Below the pieces are notes generated by a model. That model had not been told where the DNA came from. It made no database searches and saw only the letters and a list, made by a program, of their open reading frames with translations. Below are positions 23,612 through 36,404 of a stretch of DNA of 64,000 nucleotides, one piece after another; positions within the stretch are counted from its first letter, which is position 1, and each line of letters opens with the position of its first letter. Position numbers and translations under genes: made by a program. Source of the DNA: Reticulitermes speratus (lineage: Eukaryota > Arthropoda > Insecta > Blattodea > Rhinotermitidae); contig JAJKFL010000330.1 of assembly GCA_021186555.1 (NCBI GenBank), positions 25,473,444 to 25,537,443 on the forward strand, in the 5' to 3' direction.

Positions 23612-26600
23612 TTTATTTATTTTTCTTAGAAAAAGTTGTAAGAGCATTCAGAACTCTATATATGTCGAAAACGTACAGCACAATTTTCTAAGAAAGTAGA
23701 GAGAACAGCTAGGAAGAACCAATAAATAAGTGTAATGAACTCGTGAGAAAATTGCCTGTACGCCAGTGAGAAACGCATCATTGCAGTTTTCTTGTTATCG
23801 TCGACTCATCATTATCACCATTATCGTAATATTATTCAGTGATTCATTCGTTCCAACACTATAATCTTATCCTCTATATATTGGGAGCGGGTACGAAAAA
23901 TACTGCACAAGATATCACGTTAACTTTTGTATGGATTGTACAGGAATAGACAAATGAAAATATGTATATCGCACGGCATTGGACAAAATTTTCTCTCGTG
24001 TAAGTTTCTGAATTCTGTGTGCATGAAACACTAACCTACTTTCTTTGCAAATTTCTGCTGTAGTCCATAGAACACTATGTAAATGAATAACAGGCCACAT
24101 CCTGTCTCGAGGCAGGGTAATGCAAACTCAGACTCTCTGCCGTGTTTCTGCTGCAACAAATGTGCAACGTTTCAGTTATGCGAAATGGATTTATATTATA
24201 GTGTTGCTGTTTGTGGCATCACGAATTTTATGTTACTGGTGGTTCATCAGTAGCATAGACTACACAGAACGATTAGTGAAAGGTAAACTGGAAAAGACCC
24301 GCTCCTAGCCTAATTTCAGACATCGTGCAGGCTGGTAAGCGGTCACAGATATGCTGTGGGAACTTATTGGCTGTACCAACATAAAAGATGGATATATCAT
24401 GTTCCTTCGAAACAATGTCAATTTAAATTTTAATTCTGAATAGCCTAAAATATATACGACTCACTAGATTAGAAATATAAAATTATATGTGATTTCAATT
24501 TTTTATTTGCAGAAAGTCAATCTTTGAATCGTAGCTGCATCTCAGTACCTTCAAACAATATGATGACTAATTCTATGGAAATTCTTGAAAAGGTAACACA
24601 TCGTACCTTATCAAGAAATTCCCACCCTTATATATAACTCGAATGTTCGTTAAAATGTTCAAAAGTACCCGCCACTGGTAAGACACAAATCCTGTCTGTA
24701 CACTCACATTTAAGATTCATTGTAATAATTTTCTACGATGTAAACAAAGCCTATAAGCTGTTTTAAGTTTTTGTTTTTCAACTAAACTATGTATGGATTT
24801 CTAATGTCTCTGACAATTGCTACAAATAAGAACTACTTGGACCCACTTTACTTTATCACAATAATATAATCTGATGAATAAGTACAAACTACGAAGCTCA
24901 TCGTGCCACGACTTTCTTCCAATTCCAGTTACGTTTCCTCCATTATAACCAAATATTCCTATCATCACCATATTCCTGATATCCTCAATCAATGCTCTTC
25001 CATTCGGGTGAGAGACCTAGATTCACACCCACACAATTCAAACTACCTGCAATGTCTAATATTACTGCAGGGAATTGAAAGCTTTGGTTCACACCAAATA
25101 CTCAACAATAACAACAGACCAATAATATAAATAATAATAATAATATCAATCATAAGAAGACAAGGAGGTGGCCCACAACAACAATACAGATAAATTTTAA
25201 TGAATTTCAACCAAGTTATTTGTAAAGTAAAATGGACAGACCCTACTGTCATACGCACACGCAGACGTGATACCTAAGCTGTTTTTCGCTTTTCAACAAA
25301 GAAACGTAGGCTAAAAAAATTGTTGATCTTACTGCTACTGAAAAAAGGAGTACAAATTTCAAGCAGAGTACTGTAGGTAGAGGTAAAATATACACAGAAA
25401 TGTAACACATGTTCTTCATTGACTCAAGACAATATACATTTGGCATGAAGGTGAAACTGTAAGCTTCCTAAAGCACCAAGCTCAGTGGTCAGGTACATGT
25501 TCCACTGCGTTTACCTCAAAAAAAAATCGTATTAATTAGATGGATGAGCGGGTCACGGATGTGTTTCGGACACTGTAACAAACAAAAAAAATCCACAAGC
25601 CCACTTCCTGGATTATAACCCTGGACTTTAGCCAAAAAGATCCTTCTTTTTGCGAAATACCACACCTCCCGGTAGTGCAATTTTAATTTGAAATGAATTT
25701 TGAACAGAACCCACAAAGTAAAAATCAGTTTAATGGCATATTTCTTGATTATTCAGCAGAATTGCCTCAATTACTGAAGGTGTAATTATTATTATTGATA
25801 TTGATGATACTCGTACTAAAGACTGAGTCATGATTTGGTCAAATTCATGACAAAATTTAGATATAAAAAGAATAGGACAAAGTAAAGCTTTTGAGTCATC
25901 AGTCAGAGTCACGCACCTGCCGGATGCGTAATCCGTCGAAAATACGAAGTGATGCTGAGTAAAAGCATGGAAACCACTGACAGTCACTTTAAACTGGCAT
26001 TGTGTTTTAACATATGAAGTTACAATTCCCGCAGTTCATCTTTAAAAATTAACAAAAAATCACTTAAAATTTCGACTGCAAAAACTCTTAGATAAGACAC
26101 CGAAATACCAAATTTTTAATCCTCCTTCCTTGCAGTCTGTGTAACTTAAATTCCGTTAAAAATGTCGTAACAAAATAGCCTTATACTACGATAAAATATC
26201 ATTAAAATTTATAAACACGACACACAATATGACTTAGTTTGGACGCCACTGTTACTGTATGTAAATGAGTACTGAAAATGAAGGTAACAATTTCTGCATT
26301 GCAGATATACATACTTGGTGACACAAATTCACCTCCTACACATTCCGCCTTCTCAGAAATTCAGTTTATATGATTTATTTCAATGTAATGCCTTTTAGAA
26401 ATTTTTCATGTTTTATAAGCTCTCAGTGACAGCATTATGAATTACATGTCTTTTCGAAATGGCAATAAAGCCTTGAAAGTATACTTTAATATCTTACCCC
26501 TACAATTGATATGGCTCTTTTATTCTGCTTGGTAGACAAGATAAAGTAACGCCCTTCAAAATGTGAAGGTTATGAATGGAGGTAACACTATCAACTTTAT

Positions 26601-27089
26601 TGTCATCAAGTTGAACATGTATATAGTTTGCCACAGGTGTAGTACAATAAGTCACTATCCAGTATAGTATGATTAAAACCAATTTGCAAACATTAAAACT
26701 AAAAGCAACAACTAGAGCCAATACTACAACAGTTCGGTCTAATGTACATTACCAAACCTACTTTTCTTAAGATAAATATTAAGATTATACTATCTTCCCA
26801 TTTCGACTTTCCATGTGATATCTTTCAATGGTGTTTCCGATGAGATACAAATATATCTTCCATCTATGTCGTTCATCATATTTATTCTACCTTTATGAAA
26901 TTAATTGCCCTAACACACGCAGAAGACTATGAAAGAAAATTAACCCTTTAAACGCCAAGTAACAGCGGGATGGAGAAAATTAAGTAACGAGTAACGTTGT
27001 GATAATTAAGGTTCAACTAATACTTTAAACGCATAAATGGGATGAACATATAGCATGTAAGCGAAAATGAGACACGTATGTAATATTTG
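23612..27089. other. No recognisable feature over 3.5 kb
   Basis: AT-rich sequence with short frames on both strands. A weak B-box-like GGGTTATAATCCAG lies on the minus strand near 25612 and may mark a very old SINE. A short AAT run is at 25124-25145. Confidence 0.4.
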
Positions 27090-27290
27090 GGTCGAGAATC
27101 GAACAGGAATGCACGACTGTCGAGAGATAAGTGTAGGCGGGATGATAATACTGTTATGGATTTACAATAAGTGGATTTTCGTTGGATTCAACCGCTTACA
27201 GATAGGATCCTGTATCAGAACTTTGAGAGCACAATGATGGAAAGTCATTGTCTCTTAACCAGCTGAGTAACTATCAGCTGCTCAGGAAAA
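27090..27290 (-). mobile_element. Degenerate tRNA-derived SINE (candidate)
   Basis: The minus strand has a good A box, TTACTCAGCTGGTTAAGAG, near 27274. A poor B-box-like AAAGTTCTGATAC follows at tRNA spacing. A separate B-box-like CTGTTCGATTCTCG sits near 27105. No ends were identified. Confidence 0.4.
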
Positions 27291-27940
27291 TGCTTTCAAT
27301 TGAAGATAGGTAGTAAGTGACACTGGTTACGTTAACTAGGTAAGTTGTTACTTACTGATAAAACCTGTCGAAAAGCTTGCAAAATGTCTGCCTCCAGGCT
27401 GTAGAAGTCTGATCTACACAAATGAACACTATATCAGCACTAACAAAGCAGCATCATGTGAAACACAACATGGCCCCCAGAAAACTTATAGAATTCAATG
27501 TAGATGTTCTTTACACCGCCTAAATATGAATGTACCAAAGGATGCAGTGTGACTTATAAACTTCCATAAAGTTACGTTGGTTTGTTTCACGAGATTTTGT
27601 TACATTGTTTATTACCAAAAAAGTATTCTATTCTGAATGATGCGTTTTAAAATTATCGAAATGTGGACTGTCAACCTGAGGGAAAATAATAGAGGCAGGG
27701 TTGAAATTACGGTGCTTATGAGAGCATTTAGACCTAAGACGAAGTAACAGAAAGACGGATAAAATATAATAACATCTGTAATTTCATGTCGATCAAATCA
27801 TGGCTAGTGTGAGGGAGGTGCGGCATATAACATACATAAGACAGAAAAGAAATATATGCAGAATTTTAGTCGATAATGTGGAGAAAAAGGACACTTCGAG
27901 GATGTAACCATAGATGTAATGATAATTTCAAACTTTATAT
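27291..27940. other. No recognisable feature
   Basis: AT-rich sequence upstream of the LINE fragment. The upstream coding part of that element is not recognisable here. Confidence 0.4.
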
Positions 27941-28425
27941 TACAGCAATTTAGACTTAAATTTAAGGAAGAAAGTGGTAAAGTGCTACATTTGGAGCATA
28001 GCTTTGTATGGTGCTGAAACGTGGACAGTTCGGAAAGTAGATCAGAATTATCTGGAAAGTTTCGAAATGTGGTGCTGGAGAAGAATGGAGATCAGTTGGA
28101 CAGATCGTGTGAGAAATGTAGAAGTATTACACAGAGTCAAGGAGGAGAGGAATATCCTGCATACAATAAAAAGAAGAAAGGCTAATTGGATTGGTCACAT
28201 CTTGCGTAGAAACTGCCTTCTAAAACAAGTGATTGAAGGAAAGTTAGAAGGAAGGATAGAAATGACGGGAAGACGAGGAAGAAGGCGTAAGCAGCTACTG
28301 GATGACCTTAAAGAAAAGAGTAGATACTGAAAATTGAAAGAGGAAGCACTAGATCGCACCCTGTAGAGAACTCACTTTGGAAGAGGCTACGGACCTGTCG
28401 TAAGATAGACTACAGAATGAATGAA
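27941..28425 (+). pseudogene. LINE reverse-transcriptase C-terminus with 3' end and (TGAA)n tail
   Basis: An open frame runs in phase from about 27941 to a stop at 28330. It reads LRKKVVKCYIWSIALYGAET, then WTVRKVDQN, MWCWRRMEISWTDRVRN and RRKANWIGHILRRNC, ending in an RRGRRRKQLLDDLK stretch. This is the conserved C-terminal region of a widespread animal non-LTR retrotransposon ORF2 (family knowledge). After the premature stop the frame goes on with EEALDRTL, RTHFGRGYGPVVR and TTE, the usual end of the protein. A GAATGAATGAATGAA tail follows at about 28416. The endonuclease and catalytic RT motifs are absent, so this is a 5'-truncated dead copy. The ATG-less start at 27974 is not a real start. 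Confidence 0.9.
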
Positions 28426-28745
28426 TGAATGAAAGAATGGATTAGAGCAATAATATGTCACAATGCGGACTGGATTCGCGCAGCGTAGAACAGAAGCCAG
28501 TGATTAGGATCTTGTGAAAAATGCAAAGAAATTCGAGTTCCACAAAAGGCGGGGCATATTTTGTTCAGCTGAGCGACTAGTAGCTTTTTAAGAACGATTC
28601 TTCTTCATATAGACAGTGTTAAGTGATTAATGGTAAAAACACACACAGCTTAAAATAACCCGTAAATAAATCTTCTCCATTGCACGTACATACTAACAGC
28701 TGTGTTGTAAGATCATTGCGCATCTGATTGAGTATCTTGTGTGTT

Positions 28746-28782
<37 letters not shown>

Positions 28783-29928
28783 GAAATCTTTTTCCAAGTT
28801 GGCAGGGAGAGAATAAATTTTCCCTACGTAACTCCCCGCGCCTTTATCGTGCCCCTTCTCAGAAATTCACGTACCCCCATCATCAATCACCGTCTTATTG
28901 TCCGTCCAACCAGTTCACCTATCCACAGTGCATATATCTGTCTCGAGTCGCGTCGCAAAATTCTACTGTCCTAACCAAACACATCGCCTGATCGTGACTG
29001 CGAAGAGAGGAGAATTGAGAAGAGCCAATATAAATTTACGAACTATGCAATTAAAGAATCCTTGTCGCATAAGTTTGAAACATTCAGATCCTTTTTGGTG
29101 TTGTCGTCACGATGAAAAGACGCCAAGACAAACGCCAGTATCTCAACCAATAGCCATAATGTCAATCATCGCCTCTAGACATCCACAAGGGAAGCCGTTT
29201 TCTTGTTTATCTCTTGGTTGAACACTTCACTCAAACTCTGGATTTGCTTTAATTTAACACCAGTCATTTCAGATTCTCTACTACACACTGTGATAGGCTG
29301 TCCTATACTTTTACATTTCTTACTCTTCTTTGTATATGAATTTATTACTTCATTTCACAACACCCATAACCGCTGCCTTGAGACTGTTCAGAAATTCAGT
29401 TTCATGTTACAAACTTGCACTTGCCATACAACTTTCAAGAAAAGCGATTTCTTTCTTAATATCGATACAGAAAGAAAATTCTAAGGCCTCTCAAAATAGA
29501 TCCGTTTTTTTACAACTTCTCACTGCAAGGGTGACTGACATAAGAATGTGTTACTGTATTATCATATATAATTCTAAAATATGTATTAAAGCAATAGAGT
29601 GTTTCCCGAGTACTGGTGCCAAATCTGCGTACAATTTAACAAAAGACTTGCTTCTGCTTGTCATAAATTAATTCCCCACTTTAAAAAAAGACCCAAGAGG
29701 AACGAAAGCAAGAAGTGTACAAGGTCATCTGTTACACACGGAACTTTCTTGCATGCATACCAAGTGAGTGACATAATGGATTTATCATAATTGGAATCAA
29801 CCACTGTAATGTTAGAGTATTAAAATCCGACCTCAGAGTCGTAAGATTTTAGTTATGACAAAGAAAAAGGTTCCATTTATCTTATCTTTAAATTCATGTG
29901 TAGGCAATAAAATATTAATGCTAGAAAC
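28426..29928. other. No recognisable gene; (GT)n microsatellite at 28737-28783
   Basis: The GT tract is imperfect (GTTT interruptions) and clear. A 107-codon frame at 28898-29221 and one of 113 codons at 29330-29671 show no motif. They overlap other frames and are not called. Confidence 0.5.
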
Positions 29929-30369
29929 AAGAGCCCAGTGGAACAGTAATCAAAAGTCAACATATATGGAAAGAAGAGCCCAGTGGACAGTAATCAAATG
30001 TTAACATATATGGAAAGAAGAGCCCAGTGGAACAGTAATCAAATGTCAACATATATGGAAAGAAGAGCCCAGTGGGCAGTAATCAAATGTCAACATATAT
30101 GGAAAGAAGAGCCCAGTGGAACAGTAATCAAATGTCAACATATATGGAAAGAAGAACCCAGTGGACAGTAATCAAATGTCAACATATATTGAAAGAAGAG
30201 CCCAGTGGACAGTAATCAAATGTCAACATATATGGAAAGAAGAGCCCAGTGGAACAGTAATCAAATGTCAACATATTTGGAAAGAAGAGCCCAGTGGAAC
30301 AGTAATCAAATGTCAACATATATTGAAAGAAGAGCCCAGTGGAACAGTAATCAAATGTCAACATATATG
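29929..30369. repeat. 44/45-bp minisatellite, 10 units
   Basis: Ten units begin with AAGAGCCCAGTGG and contain AATCAAATGTCAACATATATG. Unit lengths in order are 45, 44, 45, 44, 45, 44, 44, 45, 45 and a final partial of 40 bp. The length difference is a single A (GGAACAG versus GGACAG or GGGCAG). The first six units alternate, suggesting an 89-bp dimer as the duplication unit. The 60-120-codon frames over this array are repeat artefacts. Confidence 0.96.
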
Positions 30370-31566
30370 CCCCTTCAAGTCAATCTTTTCGTGCGTTATT
30401 TTCAGTGAACAAAGCTATTATTGCAGTCTGTTAATCCTCATGATGACTATTGCAGCATTCTTCACTGTTTATCAACGACATGCAGACAGGTTAGGACCCA
30501 ACCATCCTTCTATCCAATAGTTACCGTGGCTCTTCCCCTGTGAGTAGAGCGTCTGAAATCTAAAGTTACCACATACATCCATCTAACACTGAGGAAAAGC
30601 AGTCATAACCCTTCACCTCCATAGTCCACCACAGTGTAGTGCCTAAAGAAGCACAGAGCCAACCACAGTTCTGTGAGGTCTGAGGCTCTCACGGCAGTCA
30701 ATATGCTGTGTTGTGGGATGAGACGCCGTGTAGTCTCATGGAAATGTACCACGTTCTGCAGAAACCTGCTGTTTCCATACGCATGGTAGAAGACAGGCAG
30801 TTCCTCCGAAACATTGGTACTTAAATACCAGACTGCACGGCATCATATGTCGAAAGAGAGTAATCGTCAACTGTACATTCCATCTACCTTTGTCACCGAT
30901 GTCGCAGAAATAATAGATCACCAGCTGTTGGTACACTACTTTTACACTCCCGTATACTACTCATAAATAAGGGGAGGTACAGTGCTGAACACAAAAGCGT
31001 GAGACTGCGGGGTTTCAAACACTCACAGCGGTGCTGATTAAGACTGCAGTCTGCTGGTATATGACGCCTTGTGACAGCTTATTAAAGATGACGTCGGAGC
31101 AGAAAAGCTTATAGCAACGAATGAGAAATGGGGAGGAGTATCTGAGCACTTGGCACAGGAGTGGTATCATACGACAACATTCTGTGATGTTTGATTAGCA
31201 AACTTAGTAACATGCTTCGGAAGGCTGTAACAGGTACCAAGATACCATTCACGAAACCTCTTCCTAGTTGGCTACGTAAAGCACCCTAACGCCGTGGCCA
31301 TTCGGCATCTTCTTCTGCATGCGTGTAATGCTGGTCGGCATACTTCAAATACAATCACGTCTCCTCTCACGGAGATTTGTGTTCTACATAGCGAAGTTCA
31401 CGGAGCTAAACACCAAACTCTGTTGCACACTGAAGGTCAAACTTGTCAAAATGCGTCTCAATGGTAAGTGGTACGTGTTAACACAACGAATATATTTCTC
31501 AATAATAGAGTGTAAACTGAGTCTTTATTGTGAAATTTTTACACATAAGTCCCTTCCACTTACGTT
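30370..31566. other. No recognisable feature
   Basis: Sequence of mixed composition with frames under 90 codons and no recognisable motif. Confidence 0.45.
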
Positions 31567-31582
31567 GTATTATTATTATTAT

Positions 31583-31620
<38 letters not shown>

Positions 31621-31622
31621 AC
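31567..31622. repeat. (ATT)n(AGT)n compound microsatellite
   Basis: Five ATT units run into about eleven AGT units, directly upstream of a SINE insertion that landed at the edge of the tract. Confidence 0.95.
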
Positions 31623-31625
31623 AAT

Positions 31626-31904
31626 AGTAGTATATCTGCCAATCCCAGCGGCAGCGCGGTCTAAGGCATGGGTCTTTGGCCGTTCGCTTGCTGGAATTGC
31701 AGGTTTGAATCCCACTGGGGACATGGATGTATGACTCTTGTGAGTGTTGTGTGTTGTCAGGTAGCGGTCTGTGCGTCAGGCTGATCACTCGTCCAGAGGA
31801 GTCCTATCGAGTGTGATGTGTCTGAGTGTGATCGTGAAGCCTCGACAATGAGGAGGCCCTGACCCAATAGGGGCTGTTGCGCCATTGAAAAAAGTAGTAT
31901 ATCT
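31626..31904 (+). mobile_element. tRNA-Leu-like SINE, subfamily A2, with target-site duplication
   Basis: The element proper is 31638-31892, between two copies of AGTAGTATATCT (31626-31637 and 31893-31904). The head has GCGCGGTCTAAGGC and GGTTTGAATCCCAC. The body carries GCGTCAGGCTGATCACTCG where most family A copies have GCGACGAGCTGGTCCCTCG. The 3' end reads CCCAATAGGGGCTGTTGCGC before the A run. The copy at 55724-55980 shares these diagnostic changes. Confidence 0.94.
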
Positions 31905-33028
31905 TGTAACATTACTAGCGTAATAATAATCATCACAATAATAACAACAACAACAGCAACAACAACTTCAAAGAAATGGGAGAGGCTCAAGCAAACACCT
32001 CAATCGGAGACTACATTACACACAGTTCCTCCTATTATTGTAACTGTCCATCATTTCGTATGACAATTTAATGAAGATTGATGGTTATTTGTGATAAAAT
32101 ACAATTATCGGTATTTCTTTTCTGGTCCCATTTTTTGTGTGTTTAGTTGATGTGTGAGTATGAACTCTTAGGGACTTAAGTAGACAGTTCAATCTTCTTC
32201 CATGTCTACTCCATAAAACCAATGTCGAACTAGTGGCATCTACTGCGTAACAGAACAACTACACAATGTCAAAGGGAATAATTGATGAAGTTTGGGGAGC
32301 CTACAGCCGTTCGCTGTGTGATGTCGGTCTACAGCCAGACGTCATAATAGGCCTCTTGGTGCAGTAAGCTTTTAAACTAGTAATCAGCTTTTAAGGCGAC
32401 GGCAATATTAATTTGAGATTTCACATGACAAGCCCTATTTCGAAAAGAACTCATATACGTATCGATTTCAGGTTCTTTATCACTCTTATCCTGCAACACA
32501 GAGAAACCTGTTACAGATTCATACAAGAGAATATAACACATAATATTCTGTAACTTATACTGCATGTTTGTTTTATCGCGCAAACCTATCTTCACGTTTC
32601 CCATCGTTACATTTGCGACACGAAATTAGTCAGCGCACTGGTGAATCATCAGTAGCGACAGAAGTAGCAAATATAAGCCCTTCAGTGTCCACGACGTACA
32701 GTGGACTCCAACCATTATAAATTTCGTTTATTTGTCTGCGGCATGTGGATTGTTAAGGTGGGCGCCATGCATTTGTTTCTGTGTCATTGAAAGGAACACA
32801 AACAGTGTTCACATGTGTTAGTACCAACCAGGGACCTTCTGCTACACGCGTTTATAAACGGTGCAACCAGCGACATCTGCCTCTAAAACAACAGCACAAT
32901 CTAGCAATGAACAGCAGACCACAGCAGCGGAAGCTGGTACACATTCCTCTGGAGATTCATTTGTCCGTCCTCAAATGCAGTGTTCATCATTTCCGTTAGG
33001 TTTTGTTGCACAGTGTGTTGTAAGCAGC

Positions 33029-33030
<2 letters not shown>
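31905..33030. other. No recognisable gene; CAA/AAT-rich run at about 31922-31966
   Basis: A short trinucleotide-rich stretch (ATA and ACA units), then AT-rich sequence without identifiable features. Confidence 0.45.
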
Positions 33031-33068
<38 letters not shown>

Positions 33069-33070
33069 CA
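33031..33070. repeat. (CA)n(TA)n compound microsatellite
   Basis: About eleven CA units are followed directly by about ten TA units. Confidence 0.95.
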
Positions 33071-34439
33071 TAATACCTTATGTCCACAAAATATATCAGG
33101 AAATACACACAGAACATATTTTAGTGTAATCATATGAAACTTACAGCACAGAATCCTGAAGATATGGCCTTAATGTTGTTTACGTTTCGTCTTCTCATAT
33201 TGTATAATAAGAAATTTATTAGGAAATTATTACACGTTTATGACCACTGTGTATAAAAATACCTTCTTACTTAAGGTAACATTTATGACAGTTCATACTA
33301 AACAGTAACATAATTCTAATCCTGTAGAAAATAAGACTTTACTAAAATCATGTGAAACTTCACGTACATTTCTTTTATGAACACAAACAATAACCTCAGA
33401 GTCAACTGACATTTGTTTCTGCCTTATCAGTAGACTATACGATTAATTCTACCGACGTTCTACACACAATAACATGGAAAAAATAGTGAAATATTCACGT
33501 CTTCAAACAGACATATAGAGGAATTTCGGTCATCCCTGCATTTGTCGATTTTGAAGAAAACAGCATGAAAGAGTATAAGGTACATAAAGACGTCTTAGTC
33601 CTAGGAAAATATATGTGTTTCACTTGTAGCACATTCACGTCATTTCTATTCCCTTATAAAAGTGGATACGAGGGCAAACCGTTCTCAAGACTTTGTCTTC
33701 TACGAAAACAGGAGATGAAGTAAATCACTTGAAGTTGCAACTAGGAAAGCCACATATAACAAAATAATAAGATAGAAGTGACAGATCACAGACTAGGTTT
33801 CCGCTGCTGGACGAACAAGAGGAAAACGTGACGAGGTCAAGAAATTACATTCTATCTCCCAGAACGGATATCTTAAATTTCACTTGTTCGGACATCCTGC
33901 GTAGTTAGGAATTCTGGCCACGTGTCAGAGGTCAGACAGCCAATAACTTCATTGCAGTTGGAGTACAGAGACGCTGCAAAGTTCTGATAAATCATTATCG
34001 ATGTTGTTGTAATTGCAAATGCTATATTGAATTATTTAGACGTTTCATTTAAGTCATTTTTAAGTCTTCCTGAAAATAAATGTTTCGCCAAAAAATGTCA
34101 GCCATCATTTAAAAGCTATACTTCAGACAGAACCACAGTGTCTTTTATCGCCACAAGGATTATTTACTTATTCTTTGATTAATTAACGGCGCCTTCAGAA
34201 CTTTACATTAAAGAGCTTAGAATGACAGAATGATTAATGAATAATAAATTGAAAGGAATATGGAAGGACGCGTTATTCTGCTTAATTTTAGATATCCCGA
34301 CATTTTTCTGGAAACGTATGAGTAAAGTAGTCCCTGTGCGAGCCATTACGGAATACGGGGAAGTGGAGGTACAGCTCCACTCTTTCTTAACCCTGGTATT
34401 AGCAGGCACATTATGTAATGTGACTCAACACATAAATAT
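33071..34439. other. No recognisable feature
   Basis: AT-rich sequence with no repeat or exon recognised. Confidence 0.45.
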
Positions 34440-34690
34440 CTGTATCATCCTTAAGTTCGGCACGAGATGGTTATCATTGGTCGACGTCACGTCTACGCCA
34501 GCTTTACTACCGAGGATCGAGTTCCCAGTACTTATTAACAGTAGGCTAGGTGGGCCCGAAAGCCGATCTGTACGAATTGGAAGAGAGATAAATCTCTTGT
34601 TCCTGACGGGAATCGAGCCACGATTCCTCGGACATTTATCACTATGTTATGGCGATCTTGATAGACTGAGGAAAATCACCAAGTTCATCA
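34440..34690 (-). mobile_element. tRNA-derived SINE with the shared core domain
   Basis: The minus strand has B-box-like GTGGCTCGATTCCCGTC near 34625. It is followed by ATTTATCTCTCTTCC, then CGGGCCCACCTAGCC and AATAAGTACTGGGAACTCG, matching the central domain of the SINE at 1.1 kb. The A box is weak and no target-site duplication was found. The longest plus-strand frame in the window (198 codons, 34237-34833) passes through it and has no other support. Confidence 0.65.
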
Positions 34691-35820
34691 AAAGTAACCA
34701 ACGATCCTCCCGACAGATAATTGAATATGGTCTCCCCGACTGGGAGACTCTCCGTACCGCCGCGACGCCCAGACTCTACTGTTCTACTTGGTCACTGACG
34801 TGCGTCGGAAAACGGCTGCACGAAGCTGTCTAGCCTACATAAACACACTCGTCCACGAGTGTATCAGGATCATCTACGATTCGCAAATAATTAGAACTAT
34901 TCGACTGCATATGAAGGCGTATTTTCTCCCTGTTACGCTGCGTCACGACTGACGTAGAAGCAACGGGCGCTGTTCTCTAGTCAGCTTCGTGAAGAAAATT
35001 GCACAGTTGATTTTCCTAGTTCAGAATCAAAACCAGATAATTTGGCAAGTGAAACAGCCCAAAAAGAAGTGACAATCCTGTCCATTTACAGTAACAACAC
35101 AATACAAAAACGCCAAAAATCTAAAACTCATAGCGCTCGTTTTCTTAAGCAGAATAAATTTGCCTTAAGAACTAAGTTCGTAAGCCCAATACATTTATTT
35201 ATAAACACAGATTTTCTGTTCTCAGATCTAAATGTAAGTCGAAAGCTTTGCGCATGGAACTAAGTAACAGTATGCCTGGCCCGACACCTGCTGATAAGGC
35301 AGTAACCTATTTACACAACCTCAAGTGGCATACAGTAAAGGTCAAGCTCCAAGATTTGTGCCGACCATTATACCATTCATGATCCTCTTCACATCTCTTT
35401 CTACAGTACACAAACACCGTAGTGGAAACGGCGTCTTTCAATGAATTAAAAATAAACGGAAACAATAAATGTATAACTGATAAGAACCGTTAATACTGCA
35501 GAAATATGTCCGAAATACCCAAATTATACCATAAAACACAATCTTATCTAATTTATATTACACCCGACATTTTTCGAAAAGGCTTCAAAGTGGGTGACAG
35601 CACATAAATTTATACGGTAATTGACACGTTAAGACATTAAAAGCTAAAAGCCGGAAGTAATCCTAAAACTTATCAAAAACATATAAAATATTTTCGATAA
35701 CATTTTATACATTTTTCACATGTTCTAGTTCTGCATCATTATTTTAGCTTTTAACAAGTTGTCAGTTATGGTATATTACTAATGCGACGTAACTTCAAAA
35801 GTTGTATATTTTAAAGCTCT
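34691..35820. other. No recognisable feature
   Basis: AT-rich sequence. The 73-codon frame at 35042-35263 shows no motif. Confidence 0.45.
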
Positions 35821-36404
35821 TTATAATTGGTGTTCTAATATGTGTACTGGTGTTCTAATATGTGTACTTGTATTTACTGTATGTATTTTGTTTTGTATGT
35901 GTGTGTATGGGTGTTTTTGTAAGGTGTGTACGGTGTTCTAATATGTGTACTTGTATTTACTGTATGTATTTTGTTTTGTATGTGTATGGGTGTTTTTGTA
36001 AGGTGTGGATGCTTTGTAAGGTGTGGATGTTTTTGTAATGTGTGTACGGTGTTCTAATAGGTGTACTTGTATTTACTGTATGTATTTTGTTTTGTATGTG
36101 TATGGGTGTTTTTGTAAGGTGTGGATGTATTTGTAAGGTGTGGATGTTTTTGTAAGGTGTGATGCTTTTGTAAGGAGTGGATGCTTTTGTAAGGTGTGGA
36201 TGTTTTTGTAATGTGTGTACGGTGTTCTAATGTTTGTACTTTTATTTACTGAATGTATTTTGTTTTGTAATTGTGTATAGTTTGTTTTGTATTGTTATTT
36301 TTACGTATATTATATGTCCATTTGTATTGTGTGTACTAGTGTAAGGACTACTGCCACCGGGTGAAAACCCAATTGCAGTAAATAATAATAATAATAATAA
36401 TAAG
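35821..36404 (+). mobile_element. Retroelement 3' region with internal VNTR, terminal hairpin and (TAA)n tail
   Basis: A variable-length unit starts with GTGTTCTAATATGTGTAC, continues with TATTTACTGTATGTATTTTG, and then a run of about 20-bp subunits near TGTAAGGTGTGGATGTTTT. It repeats four times to about 36240, with different numbers of subunits each time. A 3' region follows, ending in a hairpin at 36350-36379 (ACTGC pairs with GCAGT, GGGT with ACCC, GAAA loop) and a (TAA)n tail to 36404. The inverted copy at 58721-59090 is nearly identical over the last 70 bp. A 3' hairpin plus microsatellite tail fits a LINE-mobilised element. No coding part is present. Confidence 0.8.

Noticed and set aside
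34237-34833. A 198-codon frame, the longest outside simple repeats
   Set aside because: Its middle lies in a minus-strand SINE core domain, and the remainder has no recognisable domain. Stop-free length here reflects the GC-richer repeat.
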